Shown here: piece by piece, positions 12,493-22,699 of the stretch | How positions within the stretch are numbered: position 1 is the first letter of the stretch | Layout: each line of letters begins with the position of its first letter | Assembly: GCA_905250125.1 (NCBI GenBank) | Contig: CAJNOL010000021.1 | Span: forward strand, 1 to 64,000 | Length of the DNA stretch: 64,000 bases | DNA from: Rotaria sordida | Taxonomy: Eukaryota; Rotifera; Eurotatoria; Philodinida; Philodinidae | Reading direction: 5' to 3' | Position numbers and translations under genes: made by a program | Notes under the pieces: model-generated | Databases searched by the model: none | The model's input: only the letters and a program-made list of their open reading frames with translations | Told to the model about the DNA's origin: nothing

Positions 12493-12651
12493 CTATTTAG
12501 CAGCATTGCGAGAATCACATTCATTGCCTTGACTAACGCATGAGTAAAGTTTAATGAGACGACAATTTTGAACTATGCAAGCATTCGAAAACTGTCGTAA
12601 TTGTTCATGTGCATGCTTGCAAATAATGTTACAGTAGATGTGAATGCTATT
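12493..12651 (-). pseudogene. orphan Cys-rich exon-like stretch
   Basis: Minus strand: an acceptor-like CTAG at 12652 is followed by 52 sense codons and a stop at 12493. The product has evenly spaced Cys residues (YCNIIC, NACIVQNC, YSCVSQGNEC) like a secreted disulfide-rich domain. I could not find a convincing upstream exon or start, so it is either the last exon of an unresolved gene or a relic. Family not recognised. Confidence 0.25.
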
Positions 12652-13792
12652 CTAGGCACGTTTGTAGAAGAACTAGACAGTTGTGTGTTCCTTTTTTTTG
12701 TCGGTTAAATTTCCGATTATTATTCCCTTTAACTTGTCCTCTGGTAAAAACAAAATTTTTTCTAGGCTTTACCATATTGAAATACTAGGCTTATTTTCAT
12801 TTAATTGCGTTATTGTAAATAACAAAAAAAAAGAGCAATAATAAAGAAAGCATCATTGAAAATGTACATTTTACTGTCAAGAATGTTTGTTTTTGTGCAA
12901 CTATGTTTTCTTTTTCTATTTTGTATTACCACGCGCCTTTTTTATGATAGATTTTTATATAAAAAAAAAACATGCAAGTATAGGATAAAATCTTATATTC
13001 GCAAGTTTGTTGTTTTTCTAATCTCTTTTCTTTTTTTTTCTATTAATAGCATAAGGTTTTACATTATATAAAGATTCATTTATGAGTATTTTCGTTCGAT
13101 CATTCGACTATCATTTGTAAAGAAAACAGACAATGTGTCAATTTTCGTTTTCCATTGAATGTATATGTCATTTATCAAATGAGTAAATGAATCTTCTGAA
13201 AGAAATTTAACAATAAATTAATAAGATAGACATTAATTTGATTGCATTGGAACTGATACTCAAAGCCAATAAAAAAAAAATAAACTTCGAAATATTGAGT
13301 AATACATGTAAAACAATATCTATTACAAGACGCTTAAGTACTGTTATTCGAATAAATCATTTTTCAACAATCAATTGTACAAAAATATATTGCTTTGTGT
13401 ATCATGTGCATTTATTCATAGTTAAAAGTTTTGAGCAGTCAAAAAGTTATAAATCACTTTCATCATTCTGATATGATTGCATTAAAATATAGATCTTTTT
13501 TTCTGAAACTCAATCTGATCAACGGAAAGAGGCCGCAAGATGTTGGTATCAAAAAAGTATCAAATTAAACAAGGATCAAATAATATAATTTCTTGTTTTT
13601 AGTTTTTTCAATAATATGTAGTTGAGTTTTTTTTGAACTAAATTATAATTATAAAACTTCTTTAAAACATGTTGAACGTTGCTTAGTAATCTAATAAATC
13701 AAAAAATAAAATGGCAATTGCTTACATTTTTCATAGGCAATATTTTTATCTACAAAAATATTATTCCTATTTATTTTAGGTAGTTTTTAATC
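12652..13792. other. intergenic, upstream of CFAP210
   Basis: AT-rich, no motifs recognised. Short open frames at 12856-13071 and 13238-13471 have the low-complexity composition of AT-rich noncoding DNA. Confidence 0.4.
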
Positions 13793-16712
13793 ATGGTGAT
13801 CAAAACTTTACCTATACCTACAACAAAATCTAATGGTAATAATCAATTAGGATCAAAAAAACAATTATCACTTAGTCAATCTGGTTTGTAATGTTTTGTT
13901 TCGTTTCTGATTTAAACGAAAACCTCTTATAATAGTTTCATGCCTACCAGATGATCGTTCAGAACAACAACATCGTTTACCTGATGCTGCTGATCTTCGT
14001 CGAATGTGCATAATAACAAAAAGTGATTTAAATCGAATCTATGATAATTTAGAACGTCGTCAACGTGATAAAGATGCTGTTCGACAAGAACTTGAAAGAA
14101 AAAAAGAAATGGCTGAACGTTCAGCACAAATAACAAAACAATGGCCAAATACAATTATTGTAAAAAGCATAGATTTTTATAAATGAAAATTTTCATTAGA
14201 ATTAAATTTCTTTTTAAGGGTGCTCGAGAACGTAAACTTGAATTGAAAAAAATTCGTGATCAAGAAGAAGAAGAAAGAAAAAAAGTTTTAGATCTTGAAG
14301 AAGAAAAATTAGCTGCTGAACGTCGTCGTGAACAAATTGAAAAAGCTAAACAATTACAATATTATGAAACAGATCGTGTTCGAAAATTTCATGTAAAACA
14401 TTTTTTGTTTGTTATTTCTAATCTTTTAAATTTTCCTTTTTTTTTTTTGTTCAGACTTCATTGTTACTTACTGAAGTTCTTAAAGAACGTGATTTACAAA
14501 TTGAAATGAAAAACCGTATTGAACAAATGCGTCAAGCAGATGAAAATGATGAACGTCAACGTTTTCAAGAAGCTCAAAATGAATTTTATAAAGCTGAACA
14601 AGAAAAAATCGAGAAAAAATCAAAGTAAATTTCATTTTGCTTCAAATTAAAAACAAAAAGAAATTCGCTTATATTTATTTTGTTTTGTAGAGATCGTGCA
14701 AATTTGGCTAAATATCACCTTGCACAGTTAGTTAATCATGGAAAATTTTAGTTATTTTTTGATAGAAATTGTTTTTTTTTGTTTTCGATTCTTTTTTTTT
14801 TCTAAAGAGCGAATCAACGTAAATCTCAATATGTTCAAGAAAAACAAAAAGATCAACAAGAAGGTGATGAATATCGTCGTTTAGCTGAACAACATGCTCT
14901 TGAGCAATTAGAATTAGAACATTTTAAAAAATTAACACAGAAAGATGTTAAAAATATGTATGATAAAGTACTTGATGATAAACAAAAAGTTAAACAAATG
15001 GAACAACAAATGGATGAAGTAAATTAAATTTCGATCAATTTTTTGATTTAGATAAATAAAATATTTTGTTTTAGGAAGAAGATGAAGAACTTCGTGTTTA
15101 TGCTGAAGCAAAGAAAAAAATTGCTCGCTTAAGACGTGAAAAAGAACTTCAAGCTAATCAGTAAACAAATGAATATGAATTATTTTGATAATATAATACT
15201 TTTGTTTTCTTTTGTAATATAGAGAAAAACAAGATGCACGTGATCATATGATTGGTTATTTAGGTTCATTACAAAAACGAGCCGAAGCTGATAATGATAC
15301 ACAAATATTCCGTGCTCGAGCACAAAAAGAAGCAAAAGACTTACGTGAAGAACAAGAAAAATTAGAAAAACAACAAAAAATGCAAGAATCTATTGCTAAA
15401 CATCGACATGAAACAGTATGAACATTGTTTTTTCTTTATTGAACAATGAATTTACATTTTTGTTTTGTTTTTAATAGATGAAACGACGCGAAACTGAACG
15501 TGAAATTGAAGAACGTGAAGATGCTGAAATGCGTAGAAAAAAAGCTGAATCCGATCGATTATATCTTTTATATCAACAAGAAAAGGAAAAACAACGTACG
15601 CAAGATGCTCAAGCTATTTCAGAATATCATTTGAAACAAGCTGTAAGTTAGATTATTTGACACAAAAATGAATGTTTTGTTTTTCGTATTGAGTTTAAAT
15701 CTGTAGACTAGTTTAGGAATGATCTTTACGGCTACAAAAAGAAAAAGAGTAGCTATAAAGATGAAAACTTAGAACACGTTACTTTTTTGATTCATTTTTA
15801 ATGCTCTACGATAAAGTTTAATGAAAATTTATTAGAAAAAAACAATCATTTTTTTTTCTATTCATAATATACACTCATAACGATTATTTTTAGGGAAAAT
15901 GTTTTCCATTTGAATAATAATCAAGTTTGACTGTTGTTGTTATTTCGTTTTATCAAAATTATATTAGACTCGGATTCGTGTTTAATGAGTTTATTATGTT
16001 CTGTATAGCTCACAAGAAAAGTCTTGACCGAGAGAATCTTGCATGTGCGGATTACACTTCTGATTTTAGTTATTAAAACAAGAAACAGATAAAAAGTTTT
16101 ACATAAGTTATGTTGTCAGTGAGACAAAAGTATTCGAATGTTGATGGTCAGTGATTTGTACAAGATTTCAATACAACAAAGCCTGGTGATATATATATAT
16201 ATTTGTCAATATATTCGGAGCGATCGATCGTGTAGCATCCATGTAACAACCTTGATTTGAATGATTGACGAAATCATTATTCAAAAATTAATTCTAATAT
16301 TTATGTCTTTTTTTCTAAAATTATTTAGCAAGAACGTAAAGACCGTCAATGTGACTTGAAAGCAAGTGAAATGGATGAAGTACAACTGGATAGACATATG
16401 ACTGAAGTCGAAAAACAACAATATCAAGACTATACAGGACGTGTTATATCATATATGGAAGAAAATGGTCGTAATACTTATCCAATGAAACGAGTATGTC
16501 TTAAATATTTACATAATTTTCAATTAGTTAAAAATTTAATTTAGACTGTTGCTGAAGAAATTAAACGTTTTGATCAATTAAACCATGCTTATAAGAAAAC
16601 TGAAACATCACCAAATGGAAATGGTGAGAAGAAACCTGGTAGTCAAGATAAAAAGTCCTTGGATGAAACGAAGAAACATTTGGGTTTTCAATGGGATATT
16701 CCCAATAAATGA
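13793..16712 (+). CDS. CFAP210: cilia- and flagella-associated protein 210 (CCDC173), coiled coil
   Basis: Microtubule inner protein of motile cilia, an almost continuous coiled coil. Eleven exons: 13793-13883, 13936-14159, 14219-14392, 14455-14624, 14691-14726, 14808-15018, 15075-15160, 15223-15415, 15478-15642, 16329-16493, 16545-16712; phases all agree and give 560 aa (human about 550). Diagnostic stretches follow vertebrate CCDC173 in order: ITKSDLNRIYDNL near the N-terminus, then ITKQWPNTI, RKLELKKIRDQEEEE, KAKQLQYYETDRVRKFH, LLLTEVLKERDLQIE, and near the end QQYQDYTGRVI and NTYPMK. Composition is dominated by Glu, Lys, Arg and Gln. Intron 9 (15643-16328) is the only long one and holds nothing I recognise. 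The gene ends 105 bp from the convergent P450-like gene. A polyadenylation-type AATAAA lies at 16796. Confidence 0.92.
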
Positions 16713-16817
16713 TACGCACAAGCTTCCCTTTTTTTTTTGTATCCTTTATTTTTCTATCAGTTTAATGCACACAATATATACAAAAACAAAAAAACAATAA
16801 ATGATTGATCGATAAAA

Positions 16818-18059
16818 TTATATGATTGTAACTAAATCGTTATATGAATTACGAGCCAGATCTAATAATTGATTAGTAAGTAATGGTGCTGATTCTTCAG
16901 CTATATTAAAACTAGGACAATATTTAAGGATTTCAGCTACAATTACACCAGCAAATGCATAAGCAAAACTAAATCGAGCTGGACAAGATATTGAAAATGG
17001 CAAATAAGATTTTTCTTGTTCAGCAGTTAATTTTTTCTTAAAACGATAAGGATTAAAATTAAGTGCATCAAAACCCCACACATTTTCATCACGATGAATT
17101 TGTACAACACTAATGCATACATGTTGGCCAGTTTCTAAATTTGTTCGATAGATATTTTTAGTCGGTGGATATACTCGTAATGTTTCTTTTAAAATCCATT
17201 CAAGTAAAAGACAATTTCGATAAGATTTTGAATGATTATTTAATTGTGAACGTAATTCACTAAGTAATTTTGGTTGACGAAGTAATTCAAGTAATGAATA
17301 AAATACAACTCGCCACATTGTTTCCCATCCTGGAATAATAATATTCAATGGATTAGAAATTTTTTCATCGAAATCATTTGTTGCTATTTTTGAAATAACA
17401 TTTGAATGATTGGATAATATTGTTTGAATTTGTTGCCAAATATCCGATTGAGAAAATTCATTTTTATTAGCTAAAAGTAAGTTTTGTAAACGATCTTGAG
17501 CTTTTTTATCATGATGATTTTTCCATAGATAAATAATTAATTCAGGTAATTCTGTAAGAAGTTCTTCGGTAGCATTGACATTAAGAATAGCCGACAGAAA
17601 TGAATCTAATGTCACTTGTTTGACTAATTTTGATAAACAAAATTTTGAATTATCCAATTGTAATAAGGAAAGTCGATATTTAATTCGATTTTCTATTATT
17701 GAAATAAGACTTCCATACTTTTTCTCATCGTTCCAATTTGCTAATGTTTTTATAACTTTATTTTTAAATGCTTTCAGCAGGGATTCATTATTAATAGTGA
17801 ATGGATTTACAATAGACAAAGTATCTATAAGCCATTCGTTAGGTTTATGTCGACTGTAAACACTTGATTTTAGTATATTATGTGCCTCATCACCAGTCGA
17901 TATAATAATATTTAATTGTTTATTTTTGTTCCAAATAAAATAACTTATACATCTTAAGATGATAACGACAACAATAATAATGATTATTAATGTTATTGCC
18001 ATGTAATATTCACAATTGATCGAAATAAGATGAAGATTATTTAAATAAATCTGTTGCAT
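16818..18059 (-). CDS. short, divergent cytochrome P450-like protein
   Basis: Single-exon open frame of 413 aa; P450s are usually near 500. Visible landmarks: an N-terminal membrane anchor (very Ile/Val-rich, about residues 20-40), an I-helix-like IIPGWETMWR at about 239-248, the K-helix ExxR in LKETLRVYPP (292-295), a PERF-like NPYRF, and a Cys-containing heme-loop region PFSISCPARFSFAYAFAG with candidate heme Cys 359. The loop is abnormal: the usual F-x-x-G-x-R-x-C spacing puts seven residues between Phe and Cys, here only four, and the Gly and Arg are missing. The segment between the anchor and the I helix is also short. It may be inactive, or a lineage-specific form. Met 20 (18002), directly before the anchor, is a reasonable alternative start. 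Unlike its neighbours it has no introns. Confidence 0.72.
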   Translation of the reverse strand: MQQIYLNNLHLISINCEYYMAITLIIIIIVVVIILRCISYFIWNKNKQLNIIISTGDEAHNILKSSVYSRHKPNEWLIDTLSIVNPFTINNESLLKAFKNKVIKTLANWNDEKKYGSLISIIENRIKYRLSLLQLDNSKFCLSKLVKQVTLDSFLSAILNVNATEELLTELPELIIYLWKNHHDKKAQDRLQNLLLANKNEFSQSDIWQQIQTILSNHSNVISKIATNDFDEKISNPLNIIIPGWETMWRVVFYSLLELLRQPKLLSELRSQLNNHSKSYRNCLLLEWILKETLRVYPPTKNIYRTNLETGQHVCISVVQIHRDENVWGFDALNFNPYRFKKKLTAEQEKSYLPFSISCPARFSFAYAFAGVIVAEILKYCPSFNIAEESAPLLTNQLLDLARNSYNDLVTII

Positions 18060-18902
18060 TAAACAGTGTAAAAATACTCACTGATATATTGATTGTAAAT
18101 ATCGAATTGTATGTGTCTCAATAAGAGTCAAATAGATTTTGCATGTATTTCATTTCGAAATCAGCTGATCTAAAGACATTTTATACAGTGATCATGGGTT
18201 TTTTCCCAATGTCGTGGTTGTTAAAGAAATGGCAATTGGATCATGGACGAACACCATAGATGATTCATTTTTGTCCTCTTGAAACGAAAAAACCCACTAA
18301 GCCTGTTGACTTGTAAAACAAACAATTATTAAAATGCTGTTTTTGTTTTAATTTTTAAATTTTAACAATATTTAATAATGAAAATTGCTATGCGAGCATA
18401 CAAATAGCTAAAGAACATTATTAATGCTTGGTTTTCACTCAATAATTAACTTAAATCATCAAATGTTTGATGACACAAATTTTACAAGAAGCTTACAGAT
18501 CATGATAATAAATAAATCTTATGACTCATATTCCATGTCAAGTTGTCAAAGTCTTATGATAAGAAAAAGAAAAAGCAATATTTATTGTAAATAGATATTC
18601 TGATGACTTGAGAAAATATTTTTCTTTTGAAACCGATGAACTCTTTTATGAAAATAGATACAGAAACCATGTCTTACTTGGATTTTTTATGGAAGTTGTT
18701 TGTAAATTTTCTTGGTGGATCAGAAATAGGGAAAAAACTGATTAATCAAAGTCTTTTGTGTTCACCTTTACTTTACCATTTAAAGCACAACAGCTTAAGC
18801 TCTTAAATCTTCTATTATAAATACATTCAGTTTTAGATTGATCTTTTCGATGCGAAATTATATATGTTCTTTTATCAAGTAAATTAAATTAGAGAAAATG
18901 AT
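18060..18902. other. intergenic between P450-like gene and GACTAGTC element
   Basis: AT-rich spacer. Nothing recognised. Confidence 0.4.
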
Positions 18903-20272
18903 CCCCAGGCGAGCAAAAAATAAGGGGTGACGTCCGACATGACTAGTCTAAATTGTCCGTAGTACCCGTCTGGACTAGTCTAAAATGTCTGCACTGCCGT
19001 TTGGACTAGTCTGAAATGATTTGCAGCTAGTCAGGACTAGTCGTCTTCACAAGCAACGTCTTGCATCTAAAATAGACTAGTCCGAAACATGCTCTAATCT
19101 TGTCATGGCTAGTCCGTTTTGTATGTGCATACTGTCCAGACATGTCAACTTGAAGGCAAAAGCTAGAAGAAATGGAGGTGATAGGTGGATTCGAACATTC
19201 AAGCCGACAATATTGGATACCTGACTAGTCTAAACTGTTTTCAATAGGTAACACGGACTAGTATGAAGAGTCATCTATATTGGTCATGACTAGTCGTTTT
19301 CGAGAAAGTAATCCCAATTCTGGTCCAGGCTAGTCTATCCTTCCAAACAGTCTTTATTGCTTGGACTTAATCATTCGGGCAATTCGTTTAGACTAGTTTG
19401 TATTGGGACTAGAACCAGGTATCTAACGAGAGCTGGCTATTTATGTCCTTTTAAATTTTTACATTGTAATAACAATCAAGAATAATTTTATTCGAAAAAT
19501 TAGTTTTAATGCATTGATATGAGAATATTATTTTATTTCAATATAAAACTTAATGATTTGAATTTAAAAATGGATTTAAATGGTAGAATCATAGTTCATT
19601 TTCAAATTTAAATAGAAAATATTTTGAATTAAGATAAACATAAACCATCAGATGAAAAGCAAGATCTTTTTTTGAAATATATATTATTATTTTGATTTTG
19701 ATTTAAATTTTAATTGTTTTTTCCAATAGAAAATAATTTTTTCCAAATGTCGATAATCAAAAAAAATTCTGTTGAAGGAAATTAATAAAATTCTGAATTA
19801 ATTTTGCTTAGTTTTAGTTAGCTAATTTTCGATTTTATTACAAGTAGTTTCTATAAATATTAAAACTTGAGAAAACGCCGAGTCAAACTGTAGTAATTAG
19901 TGTCTTCAGATGTGTATTGACATGTAAAAGTTGATCACTAGTTCATATGGCTCAATCGGGTAGACGACGAGCAAGTAACACAAGGTATGCATGTATGAAT
20001 CTAACTTTCTGCACATATTTCTATCATTTAGACTAGTCCGAACTAGACCGCTACATAAGACTGAAACCTAATAGATGTCGCGTCACAGGCGCTCTGTCTT
20101 TTTTAATTTAAAATCTATTTTCGGACGGGATGCCCAGACGGGGTTAAAGATTCCAAACCATTTTGGACTAGTCATGTAGTAGGACTTTTTGAGAAAAAGA
20201 CTAGACATGACGCATAGTCACGACTAGAAAAATGACTAGTCTTTTTACCCGTCGTCCTTTGCTCGCCTGGGG
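18903..20272. mobile_element. TIR element with clustered palindromic GACTAGTC motifs, non-autonomous
   Basis: The ends are a perfect 15-bp inverted repeat, CCCCAGGCGAGCAAA (18903-18917) and its complement (20258-20272). Inside, I count 13 ACTAGT hexamers, ten of them in full GACTAGTC form (first 18941, last about 20234), plus one-base variants such as GGCTAGTC and GACTAGAC. They form two clusters, 18941-19400 and 19935-20241, either side of an AT-rich core without them. Copies often share flanks of the type gGACTAGTCtaAAaTG. No coding frame of note. Clustered subterminal motifs resemble transposase binding sites, for example in hAT or CACTA elements, but no clear target duplication is visible, so the superfamily is open. 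Confidence 0.75.
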
Positions 20273-20433
20273 AATTTATTTAATATTTGATCGAACTTGA
20301 CGAGAATTACGAAAAGTATTTACTATACAATCATCAATACAGACAGAAAAAAAACAAATTTTAAAGCTGCATATCAAATAAGATCATCTTTTGTCATATC
20401 TGAATATTTTTTCAATGATCTTTATCAATCATT

Positions 20434-20931
20434 AATTACTCTCAGCTTTATGTCTTAATTTTAATAGTTTTAATTCTTCTCGAATTTTTGCTAACTCTTC
20501 TTTAACTTGCTTTAAATGTTGTTTTGAAGCATAATCTTTTTCTCTTTGATAAAGCTGTTGCTTCTACATCTAATTTTAATTTTCGATGTTCTAATTGATC
20601 AATTATTTCTGGTTCATTATCCAATTGCACACGAATACTTGCACAAACTTCGTCAATTAAACCTTTAAAAAAATCAAATAATCAAAATTTTATAAAAGAA
20701 TATTTCTTATCAATAACTTTATTAGGTAAAATTTGATTTGTTATATAACGATTAGATAATTGTGGCGCAATAATCAAAGCTGAATCAAGAATTCGAACTA
20801 AAAATATTTAAATAAATATAGAAGAAAAATTTGACATGAATAAATCATACCACCAAAATATGATTCATAATTAACTTTAAGATCACATAAAATTGAGACA
20901 CAATCAGCAACTGTTGCTTCTTTAATCCTAA
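20434..20931 (-). pseudogene. Hsp104/ClpB-type disaggregase fragment (AAA1 end plus middle domain)
   Basis: Three consecutive minus-strand pieces read as ClpB/Hsp104. Piece 20851-20931: RIKEATVADCVSILCDLKVNYE, the end of the first AAA region. Piece 20711-20797: VRILDSALIIAPQLSNRYIT...LPNKVI. Piece 20662 down to about 20434: LIDEVCASIRVQLD, EPEIIDQLEHRKLKLDVEATAL, then KQHLKQVKEELAKIREEL, the coiled-coil middle domain. The first gap is a normal 53-nt GT-AG intron; the second, 48 nt, has its donor as AT instead of GT. A one-base frameshift lies in the middle domain at about 20565. No AAA2 and no upstream part. Clearly dead. The ATAL middle-domain motif is typical of cytosolic/mitochondrial Hsp104-ClpB, a class generally described as lost in animals. 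Confidence 0.8.
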
Positions 20932-21239
20932 CTAGTTGAAAGAATTATTAAGATAATTTTTTTTTATTTTCTAAATATTTGTTCTGCTTTAGCTAAATTA
21001 ACATTTCTTTCTATTCTGTATACTATCATTCGATTATTAAATCTGTTCATTTTGACACATGGAAAATGAAAATCGTAGAGGAAAGAAAGAAATGAGAAAC
21101 AATTGAATCATTTTATTGAAGAATAGATTGTTTTTTTTAATTGTCTTTAATATGTCACAAATATATGAAGGAATTAGCCAGATGTTAAATAACATCTGTT
21201 GATGTTTATATCGATATGCTTGAAGAGTCAAATACGAGT

Positions 21240-22190
21240 ACAACAACAATAGATACTGATTCGTTGGAACTCTGTATAGGTTTCTTGCTCGATTTTAATT
21301 ATTATGATCCTGCTTCTGCTTTAACTAATAACATGTGTCTCATAGAACATTACAGATTTTGAATGGATGAAACTAATCAACTATCAACAAAAATTCTTAA
21401 AGATCATTTACGATATCTTTCGGATAAATTAAAATGCCATCTAGAAATGAAATCATTTTACTCGAACCTTGAAGGACGTCCAAGAATTTCTAATTGTCGT
21501 TTAGTCATTGCCGGTGGCGGTGTTGAGGGAAGCGTAGCTACTCAGGTTCAAGAAAACAACCCGTAAACGATCGTAGGCGGCGCAAAAACAATACAAACCG
21601 TCGAAAAACGAGGTCATTTTCCATCAGCTCGGAAAACGGTGAAAATGATGTGAAAAAGTATGACGGTTTTCTAGCGAAAAAACGGCCCGTAAAATGGGCT
21701 GACGGATTACTGCGAATATTAATGCCTCATTATGCCGTTTTATGGTCGTTTGAGGCCGTTTCAGACGGCCCGAATGGTCGACCTGGTTATACATAATGCT
21801 TTTTCGTCATTGAATTTACCTAATTTTAATAACAACATTATTACTGGTGATGATAATGATGACGTTTGTTTTCTTTTAAAACAATTATTAAATCGTGTAA
21901 TAACATTGAAATGCATTCTACGACTATTTTACAGCCGCAACAGCACATAAAGATAAAAATTTTGCATTGGTCTTTTTACAATATTGTTGCTTAAGTAAAA
22001 AACATTTTGATGGGTTTAAGTTGGTATGGTGGTGGATATACAGTTCATTTAGCTCTATTGTAAATGAAGGTATATGCAATAAAACGATGTGAAATTAAAT
22101 GGCACCTTCAAACAAAAGCAATTGAAAAATTAAAAGAGTATTATGAAAATAAAAAACCATGAATTCGATTATTAGAAGAATCGTTGTTAC
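21240..22190 (+). pseudogene. unidentified gene remnant split by a GC-rich insert
   Basis: Plus-strand stretches with coding-like composition flank a GC-richer insert. Left (21240-21530): SLELCIGFLLDFNYYDPASAL, a stop, then MDETNQLSTKILKDHLRYL and SNCRLVIAGGGVEG, the latter resembling a dinucleotide-binding loop. Right (21790-22190): NAFSSLNLPNFNNN, then LLKQLLNRVITL, and finally YAIKRCEIKWHLQTKAIEKL with an in-frame stop. I do not recognise the family and cannot prove that the two sides belonged to one gene. Confidence 0.35.
21530..21790. repeat. GC-richer insert with repeated ACGG/CCGT motifs
   Basis: About 260 bp clearly richer in GC than its surroundings. ACGG/CCGT occurs repeatedly (acggtgaaaatg, gacggttttc, aacggcccgt, gacggatt, tgccgtttt, ggccgtttcagacggcc), partly as an internal palindrome near 21755-21770. 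CAGGT-type sequences near both edges may be degenerate ends. Probably a small non-autonomous element. Confidence 0.45.
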
Positions 22191-22192
22191 TT

Positions 22193-22505
22193 CCCAAGAG
22201 ATTCAATCCGACCTGTGGATCCTACCGGAAATCGATCGGATCAGAAACGGATTGCATCGGAATCTGACGCCTTCCGGAGAAACCGAGATACCCAAGAGAT
22301 TGAATCCGACCTGTGGATCATACTGGCAACCATCGGATCCGAAACGGATTGCATCGGAATCCGACGCCTTCCGTTAAAAACCTATCGGATCCGCTCCAGT
22401 TTGCGTTGGAATCCTGTGCCAAGGAATCCGGACCGGATTACGTCTGAAACGTCGGATTCAAACGGATTTGAAATCCATCCGACCGAGCGGCTTTGCCTTG
22501 GGTTA
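22193..22505. repeat. GC-rich element with tandem ~97-bp unit and many CGGAT/ATCCG motifs
   Basis: Units 22193-22289 and 22290-about 22380 are tandem copies differing at few positions; both begin CCCAAGAGATT and contain AACGGATTGCATCGGAAT. I count about 15 CGGAT or ATCCG pentamers in roughly 310 bp, two of them in the palindrome CGGATCCG. The block begins CCCAAG and ends CTTGGG, consistent with short inverted ends. The overlapping open frames on the plus strand have no coding character. Confidence 0.65.
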
Positions 22506-22589
22506 TTCCACAAGACGTTTTCATCACTTAGTAAGTTATTTGTTCTTCTCTCTTCTAATATAGTTAAAACTCTTTATTTCTTTTCATAG

Positions 22590-22699
22590 TCCACATGATT
22601 CATCAGATATTAAAGTTGGTATTAATAGATTTGGTCATATTGGTCGACTTGTATTTCGATGTGCACTTGAAGAAGGAATTCACGTAGTTGCTGTTAATG
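22590..22699 (+). pseudogene. GAPDH N-terminal exon fragment
   Basis: After an acceptor-like TTTTCATAG, the frame reads DIKVGINRFGHIGRLVFRCA then EEGIHVVAVNG, the N-terminal NAD-binding strand-loop-helix of glyceraldehyde-3-phosphate dehydrogenase. The first Gly of the GxGxxG loop is Arg here and the normal Arg of GRIGR is His. The frame stops straight after AVNG and no later GAPDH sequence follows, so this is a lone decayed exon. Confidence 0.8.

Noticed and set aside
19185-19990. tRNA- or SINE-like boxes (GGTGGATTCGAAC at about 19193; TGGCTCAATCGGG at about 19949)
   Set aside because: They resemble B and A boxes but lie on opposite strands 750 bp apart with no cloverleaf.
18903-20272. hAT or piggyBac assignment of the GACTAGTC element
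   Set aside because: No 8-bp or TTAA target duplication is visible at the TIR edges, and there is no transposase.
22159-22589. Overlapping plus-strand frames rich in Arg/Ser
   Set aside because: They translate a tandem CGGAT-rich repeat in more than one frame and have no codon bias of a gene.
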